A stretch of DNA of 64,000 bases from Bacillota bacterium. Lineage in GTDB: Bacteria; Bacillota; Sulfobacillia; JAMCWA01. Positions 8,165 through 16,389 of this stretch are shown here, piece by piece. Every line of letters starts with the position of its first letter. Position 1 is the stretch's first letter. A model generated the notes under the pieces. The model saw nothing but the letters and a program-made list of their open reading frames with translations. It ran no database searches and had not been told where the DNA came from. A program made the position numbers and the translations under genes. The DNA is taken from contig JAMCWA010000112.1 in assembly GCA_023475165.1 (NCBI GenBank), forward strand, positions 5,456 through 69,455, given 5' to 3'.

Positions 8165-9451
8165 TTACAAGTACTGTTCCATCTTCCGCTCCCGTAGCTT
8201 CTCCACGATCTTGCGGACTTCCTGGGCACGGTCCTTGGGACAGATCAGAATGGAGTCTTCCGCCTCGACGATAATGAGATCTTCCACCCCAAGAGCGGCC
8301 ACCAGCTTGTCTTTGGTGTGAACCACCAGGTTCCTGGCCTCCACGCCCACGAAGCAACCCCGCACGGCGTTCCCGTCTCGGTCCTTTGGGAGAACCCGGT
8401 CCAGGAAGGTCCAGCTGCCGACATCATCCCAGCCGAAAGAGGCCGGAACCACAAATACCTCTTGGGCTCGTTCCATGATGCCATAATCTACAGAGATGCT
8501 CTCCAGCCCAGGATATTCCTCGCGGATCACTCTCTCCGCCAGGGGGGTTCCAAGAGCACCGCGGATACGATCCAGGCTCCCCGCCAACTTTGGCAGAAAC
8601 CTCTCCGTCAGCTCGAGAAAGGTGGAGACCTGCCATATGAACATTCCACTATTCCAGTAAAAACGCCCGGCCCTCAGGTACTCCCTGGCCTGCTCCAGAT
8701 GGGGCTTCTCCACAAATCGCAAGACCGGGTAGGCGGCGGGGTAGACAAAGGGAGAGTCTTCCCCCCTGCCCGACCGATCGGAAAAAACACCCGTGGCGAA
8801 GGCAGCCCGCGCGGACGCAACTGACGCTGTCGTTTCGTCGCGTGGATTCGGGATCGGGCCGATATGGAGCTGAGCGGCGAAACTCGTGGATGCAGCTGAC
8901 GGTGCGGCCCCAACCGGGTCAGGACCTGGTACTCCGGCCGCCGCCACCTCCAGATCCAGGGCAGCCTCCAGAGGCCGGTCACCCCTTTCAATATACCCAT
9001 ATCCCGTCTCAGGGCGGGTAGGTTCTAAACCGATGGTACCCACCGCGCCCAGTTGCCTGGCCAGGGAAGCCGCATAACTCAAGGTAGCTATAAAGCGGTC
9101 CTCATCGCCGATATGATGGTCGGCCGGAATGGCCAGCATGACCTGCTTAGGATCCTTCTGCTCCAAAAGGAGGGCCACCAGGCCCAAAGCCGGTGCGGTA
9201 TTACGGCCAACCGGCTCCAGAACAATGTTTTCGACTGGTAAACCGGGGAGCTGTTCCTGGACCATATTCCCAAAGGCCTCCCCGGTAACGACATAGATAT
9301 TGGACGGCTCCACCAGGGCCGAGACCCTCCGCACCGTCTCCTGGAGCATGCTTTCCTGGCCCGTCAACTTAAGAAACTGCTTGGGCACATTCCCCCGGCT
9401 CCAGGGCCAGAACCTCTCGCCACGACCGCCAGCCATAATCACCGCGAACAT
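8165..9451 (-). CDS. manC: Mannose-1-phosphate guanylyltransferase with a low-complexity insert
   Basis: Makes GDP-mannose. The protein (428 residues) opens with FAVIMAGGRGERFWPWSRG, the GMP/NTP-binding loop, and holds AIPADHHIGDEDRF, ETGYGYIERG, LRFVEKP and SFGWDDVGSW. There is no phosphomannose isomerase fusion. ATG 9451 follows GGAGGAG; the frame runs open to 9634 but that part lacks family similarity. Between GYIERG and FVEKP an extra stretch of roughly 65 residues (about 8740-8950) is rich in Ala, Ser, Pro and Gly and has no counterpart in the relatives I know. It would lie in a surface loop near the active site. The enzyme probably still works since all motifs remain. Confidence 0.88.
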   Translation of the reverse strand: MFAVIMAGGRGERFWPWSRGNVPKQFLKLTGQESMLQETVRRVSALVEPSNIYVVTGEAFGNMVQEQLPGLPVENIVLEPVGRNTAPALGLVALLLEQKDPKQVMLAIPADHHIGDEDRFIATLSYAASLARQLGAVGTIGLEPTRPETGYGYIERGDRPLEAALDLEVAAAGVPGPDPVGAAPSAASTSFAAQLHIGPIPNPRDETTASVASARAAFATGVFSDRSGRGEDSPFVYPAAYPVLRFVEKPHLEQAREYLRAGRFYWNSGMFIWQVSTFLELTERFLPKLAGSLDRIRGALGTPLAERVIREEYPGLESISVDYGIMERAQEVFVVPASFGWDDVGSWTFLDRVLPKDRDGNAVRGCFVGVEARNLVVHTKDKLVAALGVEDLIIVEAEDSILICPKDRAQEVRKIVEKLRERKMEQYL

Positions 9452-9502
9452 GCAACATCTCCTCCACAAAACGTCAATGACACCCCGGCCACCCCTTCCA
9501 CC

Positions 9503-9535
9503 CTGAAACAAACCAGCTACCTCCAGGGCGCCGCT
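9503..9535 (-). repeat. Intergenic repeat family B, copy 1 (leader of manC)
   Basis: A 33-nt block upstream of manC (plus strand starts CTGAAACAAACCAGC) that is 30/33 identical to 12383-12415 upstream of rfbC. Similarity extends weakly further upstream through a GC hairpin. In transcript orientation it reads GGCGCCCTGGAGGTAGC then GGTTTGTTTCAG. Confidence 0.7.
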
Positions 9536-9721
9536 CGGACGTCGCCGCGTTGCTGCTGTCATCTCGCGCCAAGGGCGGCACGGGGATACGGTTGGTCGCT
9601 GCCGGTGCCGCGATGGCAGCTGACTCCGCACCACCTTTAAATCAGGCTGGTGGCAAAAACCTTGCTATATATTATGTCGACATGCCCCCAGGTGACAGTC
9701 CCGGCAGAGAGGTATGATTCT

Positions 9722-10681
9722 CTAATCTGGTTCTGTCGCCAAGAACTCCTCTAACGCCTCGCGCCAAGGACGGGGGGTAGGAAAACCCTCCAAGCGCAGG
9801 CAGTAATTATCCAGAACCGAATAAGCCGGTCGGGGAGCTGGACGCCCCAACTCCGCCGTCTTGATAGGAACCACAGGCACACCCTTCAGGCCGGCCAACC
9901 CCAGGATGTTGCGGGTGAATTCATACCAACTGGTACTTCCAGCATTGGAGACATGGTAAACTCCGTAGAGTTCCGTTCGCATAAGCATGGCAATAACCCG
10001 GGCGAGGTCGCCAGCATAGGTGGGAGAGCCAACCTGGTCATCCACCACGCGCAAGGGATCAATGGCGACACCATTGGCAAGTTCCTCCTTTCGCTCCCTG
10101 GCCAGCCGCAACATGGTCCGCACGAAGTTGTTACCCCCATGGCCATAGAGCCAGGAGGTCCGGACGATAAAGGCTTGCCTCGACAGGGTGAGGACGTAAT
10201 GTTCCCCCGCCAGCTTAGATCGGCCATAGATACTCAGGGGATTGGTTCGGTCAAACTCGGTGTAAGCCCGTTTCCTGGCACGGCCCGTCAATTCTGGGCT
10301 ACCCGTGAAGCCGTCAGCCTCATCGAAGCCGTCGAAGACGTAATCCGTACTGATGTATATGAGCTTGGCCCCCACCTTCTGCGCCGCCACGGCCACATTC
10401 CTGGTCCCCAGGGCATTTATGCGGAAGGCCAGGTCAGGGTCCCGCTCACAGCCATCGACATTGGTATAGGCGGCACAATGGATCACGACGTCCGGCTCCC
10501 CACGTCGAAAGACGTCCTGGACCAGGTCGGGATCGGTAATATCCAGCTCCTGATGACCATAAAGGAAAAGCTCAACCCCTCCCGTACCCGGCTTTGCGGC
10601 GGGCTCGGCTGAATCCTCCCTCAAGGTTTGCGCCAGCTGCCGGCCCAACTGTCCTTTTCCCCCGGTAATGAGGACACGCAT
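9722..10681 (-). CDS. rfbD: dTDP-4-dehydrorhamnose reductase
   Basis: Last step of dTDP-L-rhamnose synthesis, NAD(P)H-dependent reduction of dTDP-4-keto-rhamnose. The 319-residue short-chain reductase shows the Rossmann loop LITGGKGQLGRQLA, ISTDYVFDG, the catalytic YGRSKLAGE and RTSWLYGHGGNNFVRTM. ATG 10681 overlaps no neighbour; a 71-base gap separates it from rfbB. A stretch GFTGSPELTGRARKRAYTE between YVFDG and the YxxxK motif is slightly longer than usual. The gene belongs to the rfbA-C-B-D run transcribed leftward. Confidence 0.93.
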   Translation of the reverse strand: MRVLITGGKGQLGRQLAQTLREDSAEPAAKPGTGGVELFLYGHQELDITDPDLVQDVFRRGEPDVVIHCAAYTNVDGCERDPDLAFRINALGTRNVAVAAQKVGAKLIYISTDYVFDGFDEADGFTGSPELTGRARKRAYTEFDRTNPLSIYGRSKLAGEHYVLTLSRQAFIVRTSWLYGHGGNNFVRTMLRLARERKEELANGVAIDPLRVVDDQVGSPTYAGDLARVIAMLMRTELYGVYHVSNAGSTSWYEFTRNILGLAGLKGVPVVPIKTAELGRPAPRPAYSVLDNYCLRLEGFPTPRPWREALEEFLATEPD

Positions 10682-10752
10682 CAGGCTTAACCCCTACTTT
10701 CTGACTAACATAACTGGAGGGCCTAACCGTGCAAAGGGAATGAGCTTAACCC

Positions 10753-11808
10753 CTACTTTCCGCCATACATACGCTGGTAATAGTGCCGATACTCCCCCGA
10801 CTTGATGCGTTCCCACCAGGGCCGGTTCTCAATGTACCAGGCAATGGTGGCCCGCAGGCCGTCTTCCAGGTGGCGCAAGGGGGTCCAGCCAAGATTGCGC
10901 TGAATCTTGGAGGAATCTATGGCATAGCGTCGATCATGGCCAAGACGGTCCCGCACAAAACGGATCAGAGAATCGGGCCGCCCCAACTCCCTCAATATGA
11001 ACCGCACTATCTCAAGGTTGGTCCTTTCGCTGTTGCCGCCAATGTTGTAAACCTCGCCCGGTTGCCCTTTGTGCAGCACCAGATCGAGTGCCCGCGCATG
11101 ATCCTCCACATGTATCCAATCCCTGACGTTGAGCCCATCCCCGTAGACGGGGAGATCTTTCCCCTCCAGGGCATTGGTAATCATCAGCGGGATTAGCTTT
11201 TCCGGAAACTGATATGGCCCGTAGTTGTTCGAGCAACGGGTAATCAAGACCGGCAAGCCATAGGTATGATGGTAACTCCGTACCAAAAGATCGGCCGCCG
11301 CTTTGCTGGCCGAGTAGGGACTGTTGGGAGAAAGAAGGGTGGTCTCGGTAAAGTAGCCTTCCGGTCCCAAAGACCCATAAACCTCGTCGGTGGAGATCTG
11401 AAGGAAAAGGTGGCGCCGTTCGCCCCGTTCTAAGATGGTCTCCGGCGCTATCGGAGAAGGCAGCCAGCGCTTTCTAGCCGTATCCAGGAGCACCTGCGTC
11501 CCCAGGACGTTGGTCTGCAAAAAGACATCCGGTCCCTCAATACTCCGATCCACATGAGATTCGGCGGCAAAATTGGCCACCCAGTCAATGCCCAATTCGA
11601 AGGCGCGCTCGACATCGCCCCGGCTGGCAATATCCCCGGCCAAAAAGCGATAGTTTGGATGCTGTTCGACGTCCCGCAGGTTTTCCAGGTTGCCGGCGTA
11701 GGTGAGCTTGTCGAAGTTCACGATTTGATGCTCGGGGTGAGTCCGGAGCATATGACGGATGAAGTTACTGCCGATAAAACCAGCCCCGCCCGTAACTAGA
11801 ATACGCAC
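10753..11808 (-). CDS. rfbB: dTDP-glucose 4,6-dehydratase
   Basis: Converts dTDP-glucose to dTDP-4-keto-6-deoxyglucose. The 351-residue protein begins RILVTGGAGFIGSNFIRHML; further motifs are the SDE-type FLQISTDEVYGSLG, the catalytic YSASKAAADLLV and RCSNNYGPYQFPEKLIPLM. GTG 11808 is chosen because GGAGGC precedes it and because family similarity starts exactly there; the frame upstream to 12033 is a shadow of rfbC. It follows rfbC by 22 bases, so the two are surely cotranscribed. Confidence 0.94.
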   Translation of the reverse strand: MRILVTGGAGFIGSNFIRHMLRTHPEHQIVNFDKLTYAGNLENLRDVEQHPNYRFLAGDIASRGDVERAFELGIDWVANFAAESHVDRSIEGPDVFLQTNVLGTQVLLDTARKRWLPSPIAPETILERGERRHLFLQISTDEVYGSLGPEGYFTETTLLSPNSPYSASKAAADLLVRSYHHTYGLPVLITRCSNNYGPYQFPEKLIPLMITNALEGKDLPVYGDGLNVRDWIHVEDHARALDLVLHKGQPGEVYNIGGNSERTNLEIVRFILRELGRPDSLIRFVRDRLGHDRRYAIDSSKIQRNLGWTPLRHLEDGLRATIAWYIENRPWWERIKSGEYRHYYQRMYGGK

Positions 11809-11830
11809 AAAAAAGCCTCCCTCCGCGGCC

Positions 11831-12292
11831 TTAACCGTCCTTGCGCGCCCAATCATAAGGAATCTCATTACTGTGGGGATCCAGCCGGTACTCATCCGGC
11901 TCCTGGTAGTTGTAAGTCTCCGTCGGGAAGTTGATGACCATCGCTTCTTCGGTGCTGGTGCATTTGAAACCATGGTAAACCAGTTTAGGTATCTGCAACA
12001 AGATGGGGTTATGCTCGCCCATGAAGAATTCATTAGTCAAACCATAGGTCGGTGACCCCTCCCGCGAGTCATAAAGGACCACCTTCATCATGCCCTTGAC
12101 CACAACAAAGTTGTCCGTTTGTTTCTTATGGTAATGCCAGGCCTTGACCACCCCCGGATAAGCCGTAGTCAGGTAGGCCTGGCCAAATTTCTCAAAAATG
12201 TCGTCGTCGGACCGCAGCATCTCCATCAGACGCCCGCGTTCGTCGGGGATCACGCGAAGTCGCTTAATCCTAACGCCGTCAATGAACTTCAT
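11831..12292 (-). CDS. rfbC: dTDP-4-dehydrorhamnose 3,5-epimerase family (short form)
   Basis: Epimerisation step in dTDP-rhamnose synthesis. The protein has 153 residues, shorter than classical RmlC (about 180). It keeps the cupin core with AWHYHKKQTDNFVVVKG and KLVYHGFKC. The operon position between rfbA and rfbB supports the function. ATG 12292 lies behind GGAGGGAGG. A related sugar-ketoisomerase or epimerase of the same cupin fold cannot be ruled out from sequence alone. Confidence 0.82.
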   Translation of the reverse strand: MKFIDGVRIKRLRVIPDERGRLMEMLRSDDDIFEKFGQAYLTTAYPGVVKAWHYHKKQTDNFVVVKGMMKVVLYDSREGSPTYGLTNEFFMGEHNPILLQIPKLVYHGFKCTSTEEAMVINFPTETYNYQEPDEYRLDPHSNEIPYDWARKDG

Positions 12293-12382
12293 CGGATGAC
12301 CTCCCTCCGTCAACCTGCCATCGGTATTGGAAGACCCTGGGCAAATACCCCGACGGGGAAAGCAGTTCGTTACCACTCTATA

Positions 12383-12415
12383 CTGAAACAAACCACCTCC
12401 TTCCAGGGCGCCGCT
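12383..12415 (-). repeat. Intergenic repeat family B, copy 2 (leader of rfbC)
   Basis: 30/33 identical to 9503-9535. It sits between the rfbA stop and rfbC start, next to a small hairpin (ACCGCC / GGCGGT around 12437-12452). In transcript sense it contains GGAAGGAGGTGG, which looks like a ribosome site but opens only a very short frame. Confidence 0.7.
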
Positions 12416-12463
12416 GCTGTTTCATTACTCTTTGGCACCGCCAAAAGGCGGTAAGGGGATCTC

Positions 12464-13528
12464 CTAGCCTACGCTGGCGCGGCTGTTGTCTCCCAGCACC
12501 ATCTTCAGGGCGCGAGGCTTGGCCTGGGACCGGGTGATGGTCACATTCCGCCCGATCAGGCTCTCGTCGATGCGTTCCGGCACATCGCTGATGGTGGAAT
12601 CAGCCAGGATAACGCTGTGCTCCACCTCGCTATTGGCTATCGTCACGTTGGGTCCAACCGAAGTAAAGGGCCCAACATAGGCGTTCATCACCAGACTCCC
12701 TTCGCCGATGATGGCCGGGCCGCGAATATAGCTGTTCATCACCCTGGCCCCTTTTTCGACCACCACCCGGCCGGTAAGGTTGGAGGAACCATCCACCTGC
12801 CCCTCAATCCGGGCTTCGACAGCCTCCAGCAGCAAACGGTTGGCTTCCAGGACATCCTCTGGTTTCCCGGTATCCTTCCACCACCCCCTCACCATATGAG
12901 GTTCCACGGTATGTCCCTGTTCTACCAGGTACTGGATGGCATCGGTGATTTCGAGCTCGTTGCGCCAGGAAGGCCTTATGGCCTCCACCGCCTCAAAGAT
13001 ATGCTGATCAAAAAGATAGACCCCCACCAGAGCCAGATCACTGGGGGGAACTTTCGGTTTCTCCACCAGGCGGACAATTCGTCCATCCCGCAACTCCGCC
13101 ACGCCGAAGCGTTGCGGCTCGTCCACCCGGCTGAGAAGGATCAAGGCCTCGGGTTTACTGGCCTTGAATCTCTCCACAAAGGCGGTGACGCCTTCCCGCA
13201 CCAGGTTGTCACCCAGGAACATGATAAAGGGCTCATTTCCCAAGAAAGGCCGGGCAATCTTGACGGCATGGGCTAGTCCCAAGGGAGCTTCCTGCTCGAT
13301 GTATGTAACCTTTATCCCCCAACGGCTCCCATCCCCCACCGCCGCCTTCACCTCATGCCTGGTCTCACCGACAATAATCCCGATGTCGTCAATGCCGGCG
13401 TCACGGATGGCCTCGATGGCATAAAAAAGGATAGGTTTATTGGCAATGGGAATGAGCTGTTTGGCGCTGGTGTAGGTCAGTGGTCGCAGGCGGGAACCTG
13501 TACCACCACTTAAGATAAGGCCTTTCAC
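12464..13528 (-). CDS. rfbA: Glucose-1-phosphate thymidylyltransferase, long form with beta-helix domain
   Basis: First step of dTDP-rhamnose synthesis. The 354-residue protein has an N-terminal nucleotidyltransferase domain (LILSGGTGSRLRPLTYT, QEAPLGLAHAVKIA, FLGDNLV) and, after about residue 240, hexapeptide-repeat turns of a left-handed beta helix (VVEKGARVMNSYI, IIGEGSLVMNAYVGP, VTIANSEVEHSVI). This is the long RmlA type of Firmicutes and archaea rather than the 290-residue enterobacterial form. GTG 13528 follows AAGGGGG. It is the first gene of the rfbACBD run. A partial copy of repeat family A lies at about 13560-13590, just upstream. Confidence 0.9.
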   Translation of the reverse strand: MKGLILSGGTGSRLRPLTYTSAKQLIPIANKPILFYAIEAIRDAGIDDIGIIVGETRHEVKAAVGDGSRWGIKVTYIEQEAPLGLAHAVKIARPFLGNEPFIMFLGDNLVREGVTAFVERFKASKPEALILLSRVDEPQRFGVAELRDGRIVRLVEKPKVPPSDLALVGVYLFDQHIFEAVEAIRPSWRNELEITDAIQYLVEQGHTVEPHMVRGWWKDTGKPEDVLEANRLLLEAVEARIEGQVDGSSNLTGRVVVEKGARVMNSYIRGPAIIGEGSLVMNAYVGPFTSVGPNVTIANSEVEHSVILADSTISDVPERIDESLIGRNVTITRSQAKPRALKMVLGDNSRASVG

Positions 13529-13770
13529 TGTTTAACCCCCTTGCTATTCGGGCCACTCCGAATCCGCCCTGTCTGGTAAGATTTCGCCGTTTCCGCCAGG
13601 AATCCTTCTAGTTTCCCAATCGCACCCTTATTAAACTGTTTAGAAACCTTTCTGTCCCGGGTATTTCGTCTTCCTTTGGCGGCTTTTGTAATAGAGGAGA
13701 TGGCCTATTTGTGTTGAATTAATAAAATGACCTCTAATCATGAGGGAAGCGCGCGCGAGGAGGCATAAAG

Positions 13771-14730
13771 TTGCAGATCGTCAGCAAAGACAAACTCATT
13801 TATTCCTACAGCCCAAATCATGCGCCGGTGGCCACGGTGCTGCCCGGCGAGGAATTCCAGGTCGAAACCCACGAGCGTTTTAGTCGCGGCGAAGGGCTCC
13901 GGGATATCGCCACGACCAAGCAAGACAAGGTGACCGCCGTAACTGGACCAATCCAGGTCGAGGGGGCCAGGCCGGGAACATTCCTCCGGGTAGACGTCGA
14001 GAAGATCGAACTTACCGAGGACTTCGGTGTCATCCTGGCGATCCCGGGGCACGGAGCTTTCCAAGACCGGATCAAGACGCCATCCATAAAGGTTGTCCCT
14101 TTCGTAAAGGGGACGGCCCAGTTTAGCGAATCCATCCAGATCCCCCTCCATCCCCACGTAGGCCGGCTGGCCACTGCCCCCGCCTCCGGCACCTGGCCCA
14201 CCGCCGCCCCGGGACCCTTCGGGGGTAATATGGATAACACCCACATCCGGGAAGGCAGCCGGGTCTATCTGCCCGTCTTCGTCGACGGGGCTCTGTTATC
14301 TTTGGGAGACATCCACGCCGCCATGGGCGACGGTGAGAGCAACATCTCCGGCATCGAAACCTCGGGCCGAGTCACCCTGAAGTGCGAGATTATTGAAGGT
14401 CTGAACATAACCCACCCAATGGTAGAAACCGCCGAGGAGATCATGACCACGGCCGACGCCCCTACCCTGGACCAGGCCGCCGAGCAGGCTCTGGAGGCAA
14501 TGCGCACCTTCCTCGAAGAAAAGGTGGGGCTCACCTTTAATGATGCCTGTATGCTCATCAGCGTCGCCGCTAACCTACGGGTCTGCCAGATTGTCAACCC
14601 GACGGTAGGAGTGAAGGTTATTCTGCCAAAGAAGGTCTTCCCGGAAGGGGTTTTTGATTTCCTGGGGTCCTGGCTTGCTGCAGATACCCCCCGGGGTGCC
14701 TCCGATGCCACTCCCAGGCCGAGGCGATAA
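13771..14730 (+). CDS. Acetamidase/formamidase family hydrolase
   Basis: Hydrolyses a short-chain amide to ammonia and the acid. The 319 residues match the FmdA/AmdA family in length and in motifs such as SRGEGLRDIATTKQDKVT, GPIQVEGARPGTFLRV, APFGGNMD-like GPFGGNMDNTHIREGS and VYLPVFVDGALLSLGDIHA with AMGDGE. TTG 13771 has CGAGGAGG upstream. The 3' end runs 113 bases into the 3' end of galE on the other strand, and the last 20 or so residues (ADTPRGASDATPRPRR) look like unselected read-through. It is monocistronic. Confidence 0.88.
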   Translation: MQIVSKDKLIYSYSPNHAPVATVLPGEEFQVETHERFSRGEGLRDIATTKQDKVTAVTGPIQVEGARPGTFLRVDVEKIELTEDFGVILAIPGHGAFQDRIKTPSIKVVPFVKGTAQFSESIQIPLHPHVGRLATAPASGTWPTAAPGPFGGNMDNTHIREGSRVYLPVFVDGALLSLGDIHAAMGDGESNISGIETSGRVTLKCEIIEGLNITHPMVETAEEIMTTADAPTLDQAAEQALEAMRTFLEEKVGLTFNDACMLISVAANLRVCQIVNPTVGVKVILPKKVFPEGVFDFLGSWLAADTPRGASDATPRPRR

Positions 14731-15745
14731 TGCGCCTAAGATCCGGGTGGCGTGGTTCCCAGCCGAGGTCCTGGCGGGCTCGTTCGAAACTGGCTACCAG
14801 AATCGCCGGGTCACCGGCACGCCGGGGGCCAATCTCCAAAGGAATCTTCCGCCCCGTCACCTCCCGCGCCACCTCAATCACCTCCAGGACCGAATAGCCG
14901 TGGCCATTACCGAGATTGTAGGCTTTGAAACCGCCAGGCCGTTCCGGGTCCAGTAAGACCTTCAGAGCCAGAATATGGGCCTGGGCCAGATCATCCACAT
15001 GAATGTAATCGCGGATCGGAGAACCATCCGGAGTGGGGTAGTCATTACCATAGACAATGATCTTTTCCGATTGACCCAAAGCTACCTTCAAAACCAGGGG
15101 AATGAGGTGGGTCTCCGGCTCGTGATCCTCCCCGATCTCGCCAGAAAAATGGGCCCCCGCGGCGTTAAAATAGCGTAAGGCAATGGCCCTTAGCCCATAG
15201 GCAGCAGCGTAGCGGGCCAGGGCCGTCTCAAAGAAGGCCTTGGACTCGCCATAGGGATTGGTCGGGCGCAAAGGGCGACCTTCCGTCAGATAGAGCAAAT
15301 CTTCCTGATTCGAAAGATGGCCATCAGTGGGCCGATCAGTGGCCAGGCGGTCAAGCGGTCGAACCACCGGGTCGCCATAGACCGCTGCTGTAGAGGAAAA
15401 AACCAGATTCTTAACCCCGTGCTCGAGGAGGGTCCGCAAGAACACCAATCCCTGGCTCACGTTGTTCTCGAAATACCGCCGCGGGTTGGCCATGGACTCA
15501 CCCACCAGGCTGTCGGCAGCAAAATGCAGTACCCCCTCCACCCTAAAATCGCGGATGGTCCGTCCCAGGGTTTGGGTATTACCGATGTCGCCCTTAATAA
15601 GGGGAACCCCGGGCGGTACCGCCTGGGGGTGGCCCCGGGAAAGGTTATCATAGACCACTGGATCGTAACCCACATCCAGCAAGGCACGGACAACGTGACT
15701 GCCAATATAGCCAGCGCCGCCGGCGACCAGGATTGTTCCCGGAAT
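14618..15745 (-). CDS. galE: UDP-glucose 4-epimerase
   Basis: Interconverts UDP-glucose and UDP-galactose. Motifs: TILVAGGAGYIGSHVVRALL, VFSSTAAVYGDP, catalytic NPYGESKAFFE and ALRYFNAAGA. About 375 residues against a usual 330; the excess is a C-terminal tail (from about YLQQARTPGN) that overlaps acetamidase, plus a short insert (TDRPTDGHLSNQEDLLYLTEGRPL). The start is unusual. GGGAGGG at 15754-15760 stands 8 bases before an ATT codon at 15745; the only in-frame canonical starts (GTG at 15796 and 15778) lie upstream with no ribosome site. I take ATT as the likely start, with GTG 15796 as the conservative alternative. Confidence 0.85.
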   Translation of the reverse strand: MPGTILVAGGAGYIGSHVVRALLDVGYDPVVYDNLSRGHPQAVPPGVPLIKGDIGNTQTLGRTIRDFRVEGVLHFAADSLVGESMANPRRYFENNVSQGLVFLRTLLEHGVKNLVFSSTAAVYGDPVVRPLDRLATDRPTDGHLSNQEDLLYLTEGRPLRPTNPYGESKAFFETALARYAAAYGLRAIALRYFNAAGAHFSGEIGEDHEPETHLIPLVLKVALGQSEKIIVYGNDYPTPDGSPIRDYIHVDDLAQAHILALKVLLDPERPGGFKAYNLGNGHGYSVLEVIEVAREVTGRKIPLEIGPRRAGDPAILVASFERARQDLGWEPRHPDLRRIIASAWEWHRRHPGGYLQQARTPGNQKPLPGRPSLAE

Positions 15746-15848
15746 GGTGATCGCCCTCCCTTTTTCGCTGGGAATCACAACCGAAAAGCTGATCACGGCT
15801 GGAACGAATGGACCGTCCCCGAATTGGTTATCCTATCCCTTAGATCCA

Positions 15849-15896
15849 GGAGACCGCCGAAAAACGCCCACCTGCGTTGGCGCAACCGGCCGAAGC
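15849..15896 (+). repeat. Intergenic repeat family C, copy 2
   Basis: A 48-nt copy, 36/48 identical to 4590-4637, starting GGAGACCGCCGAAAAACG. It lies in the gap between divergent galE and the Hsp20 gene, about 50 bases before the Hsp20 start. Confidence 0.6.
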
Positions 15897-15942
15897 TTTT
15901 CCTAAGAACGGGACGTAAATCTTTGGGAAGGAGGAGGTATCA

Positions 15943-16389
15943 ATGGCTGATCTTGTACGTTGGGATCCCTTTCGCGAGATTGCCAGTTTGAGAGAGGACT
16001 TCAACCGCGCCTTCGCCCCGTGGTGGAGAACCCCGACGGAAAGGGAGTGGGCCACCGGCACCTGGGCCCCGCCGGTAGACATTTACGAAACCAAGGATGA
16101 TGTGATCGTCACCACTGAAGTACCCGGGCTGAAAGAGGATGAGGTAGATCTCTCGGTCCGCAAGAATATACTGACTATCACCGGCACAATGAAAGAGGAA
16201 CCGGACTTGGAAGGGCGTACTTACCATTACCGGGAACGTCGCTGGGGTACCTTCCAACGCTCTTTCACACTCCCCGTGGAGGTCAACGCCGAGGCGGCAC
16301 GAGCCAGTTTTCGCAACGGGATTCTGGAGGTCAGGTTGCCTAAGGCTGAGGAGGCCAAGCCCAAGTCGATTAAGATTGACGTGCACTAA
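15943..16389 (+). CDS. Small heat-shock protein, Hsp20/alpha-crystallin family
   Basis: An ATP-independent holdase that keeps unfolding proteins soluble. The 148-residue protein has the N-terminus LVRWDPFREIASLREDFNR, the alpha-crystallin beta-sandwich from PPVDIYETKDDVIVT to about residue 135, and the family signature NGILEVRLPKAE. The short tail SIKIDVH replaces the usual IxI/V element in part. ATG 15943 follows AAGGAGGAGG. I see no CIRCE inverted repeat upstream. Its stop codon overlaps that of the opposite M20 peptidase gene by 3 bases. Confidence 0.95.
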   Translation: MADLVRWDPFREIASLREDFNRAFAPWWRTPTEREWATGTWAPPVDIYETKDDVIVTTEVPGLKEDEVDLSVRKNILTITGTMKEEPDLEGRTYHYRERRWGTFQRSFTLPVEVNAEAARASFRNGILEVRLPKAEEAKPKSIKIDVH

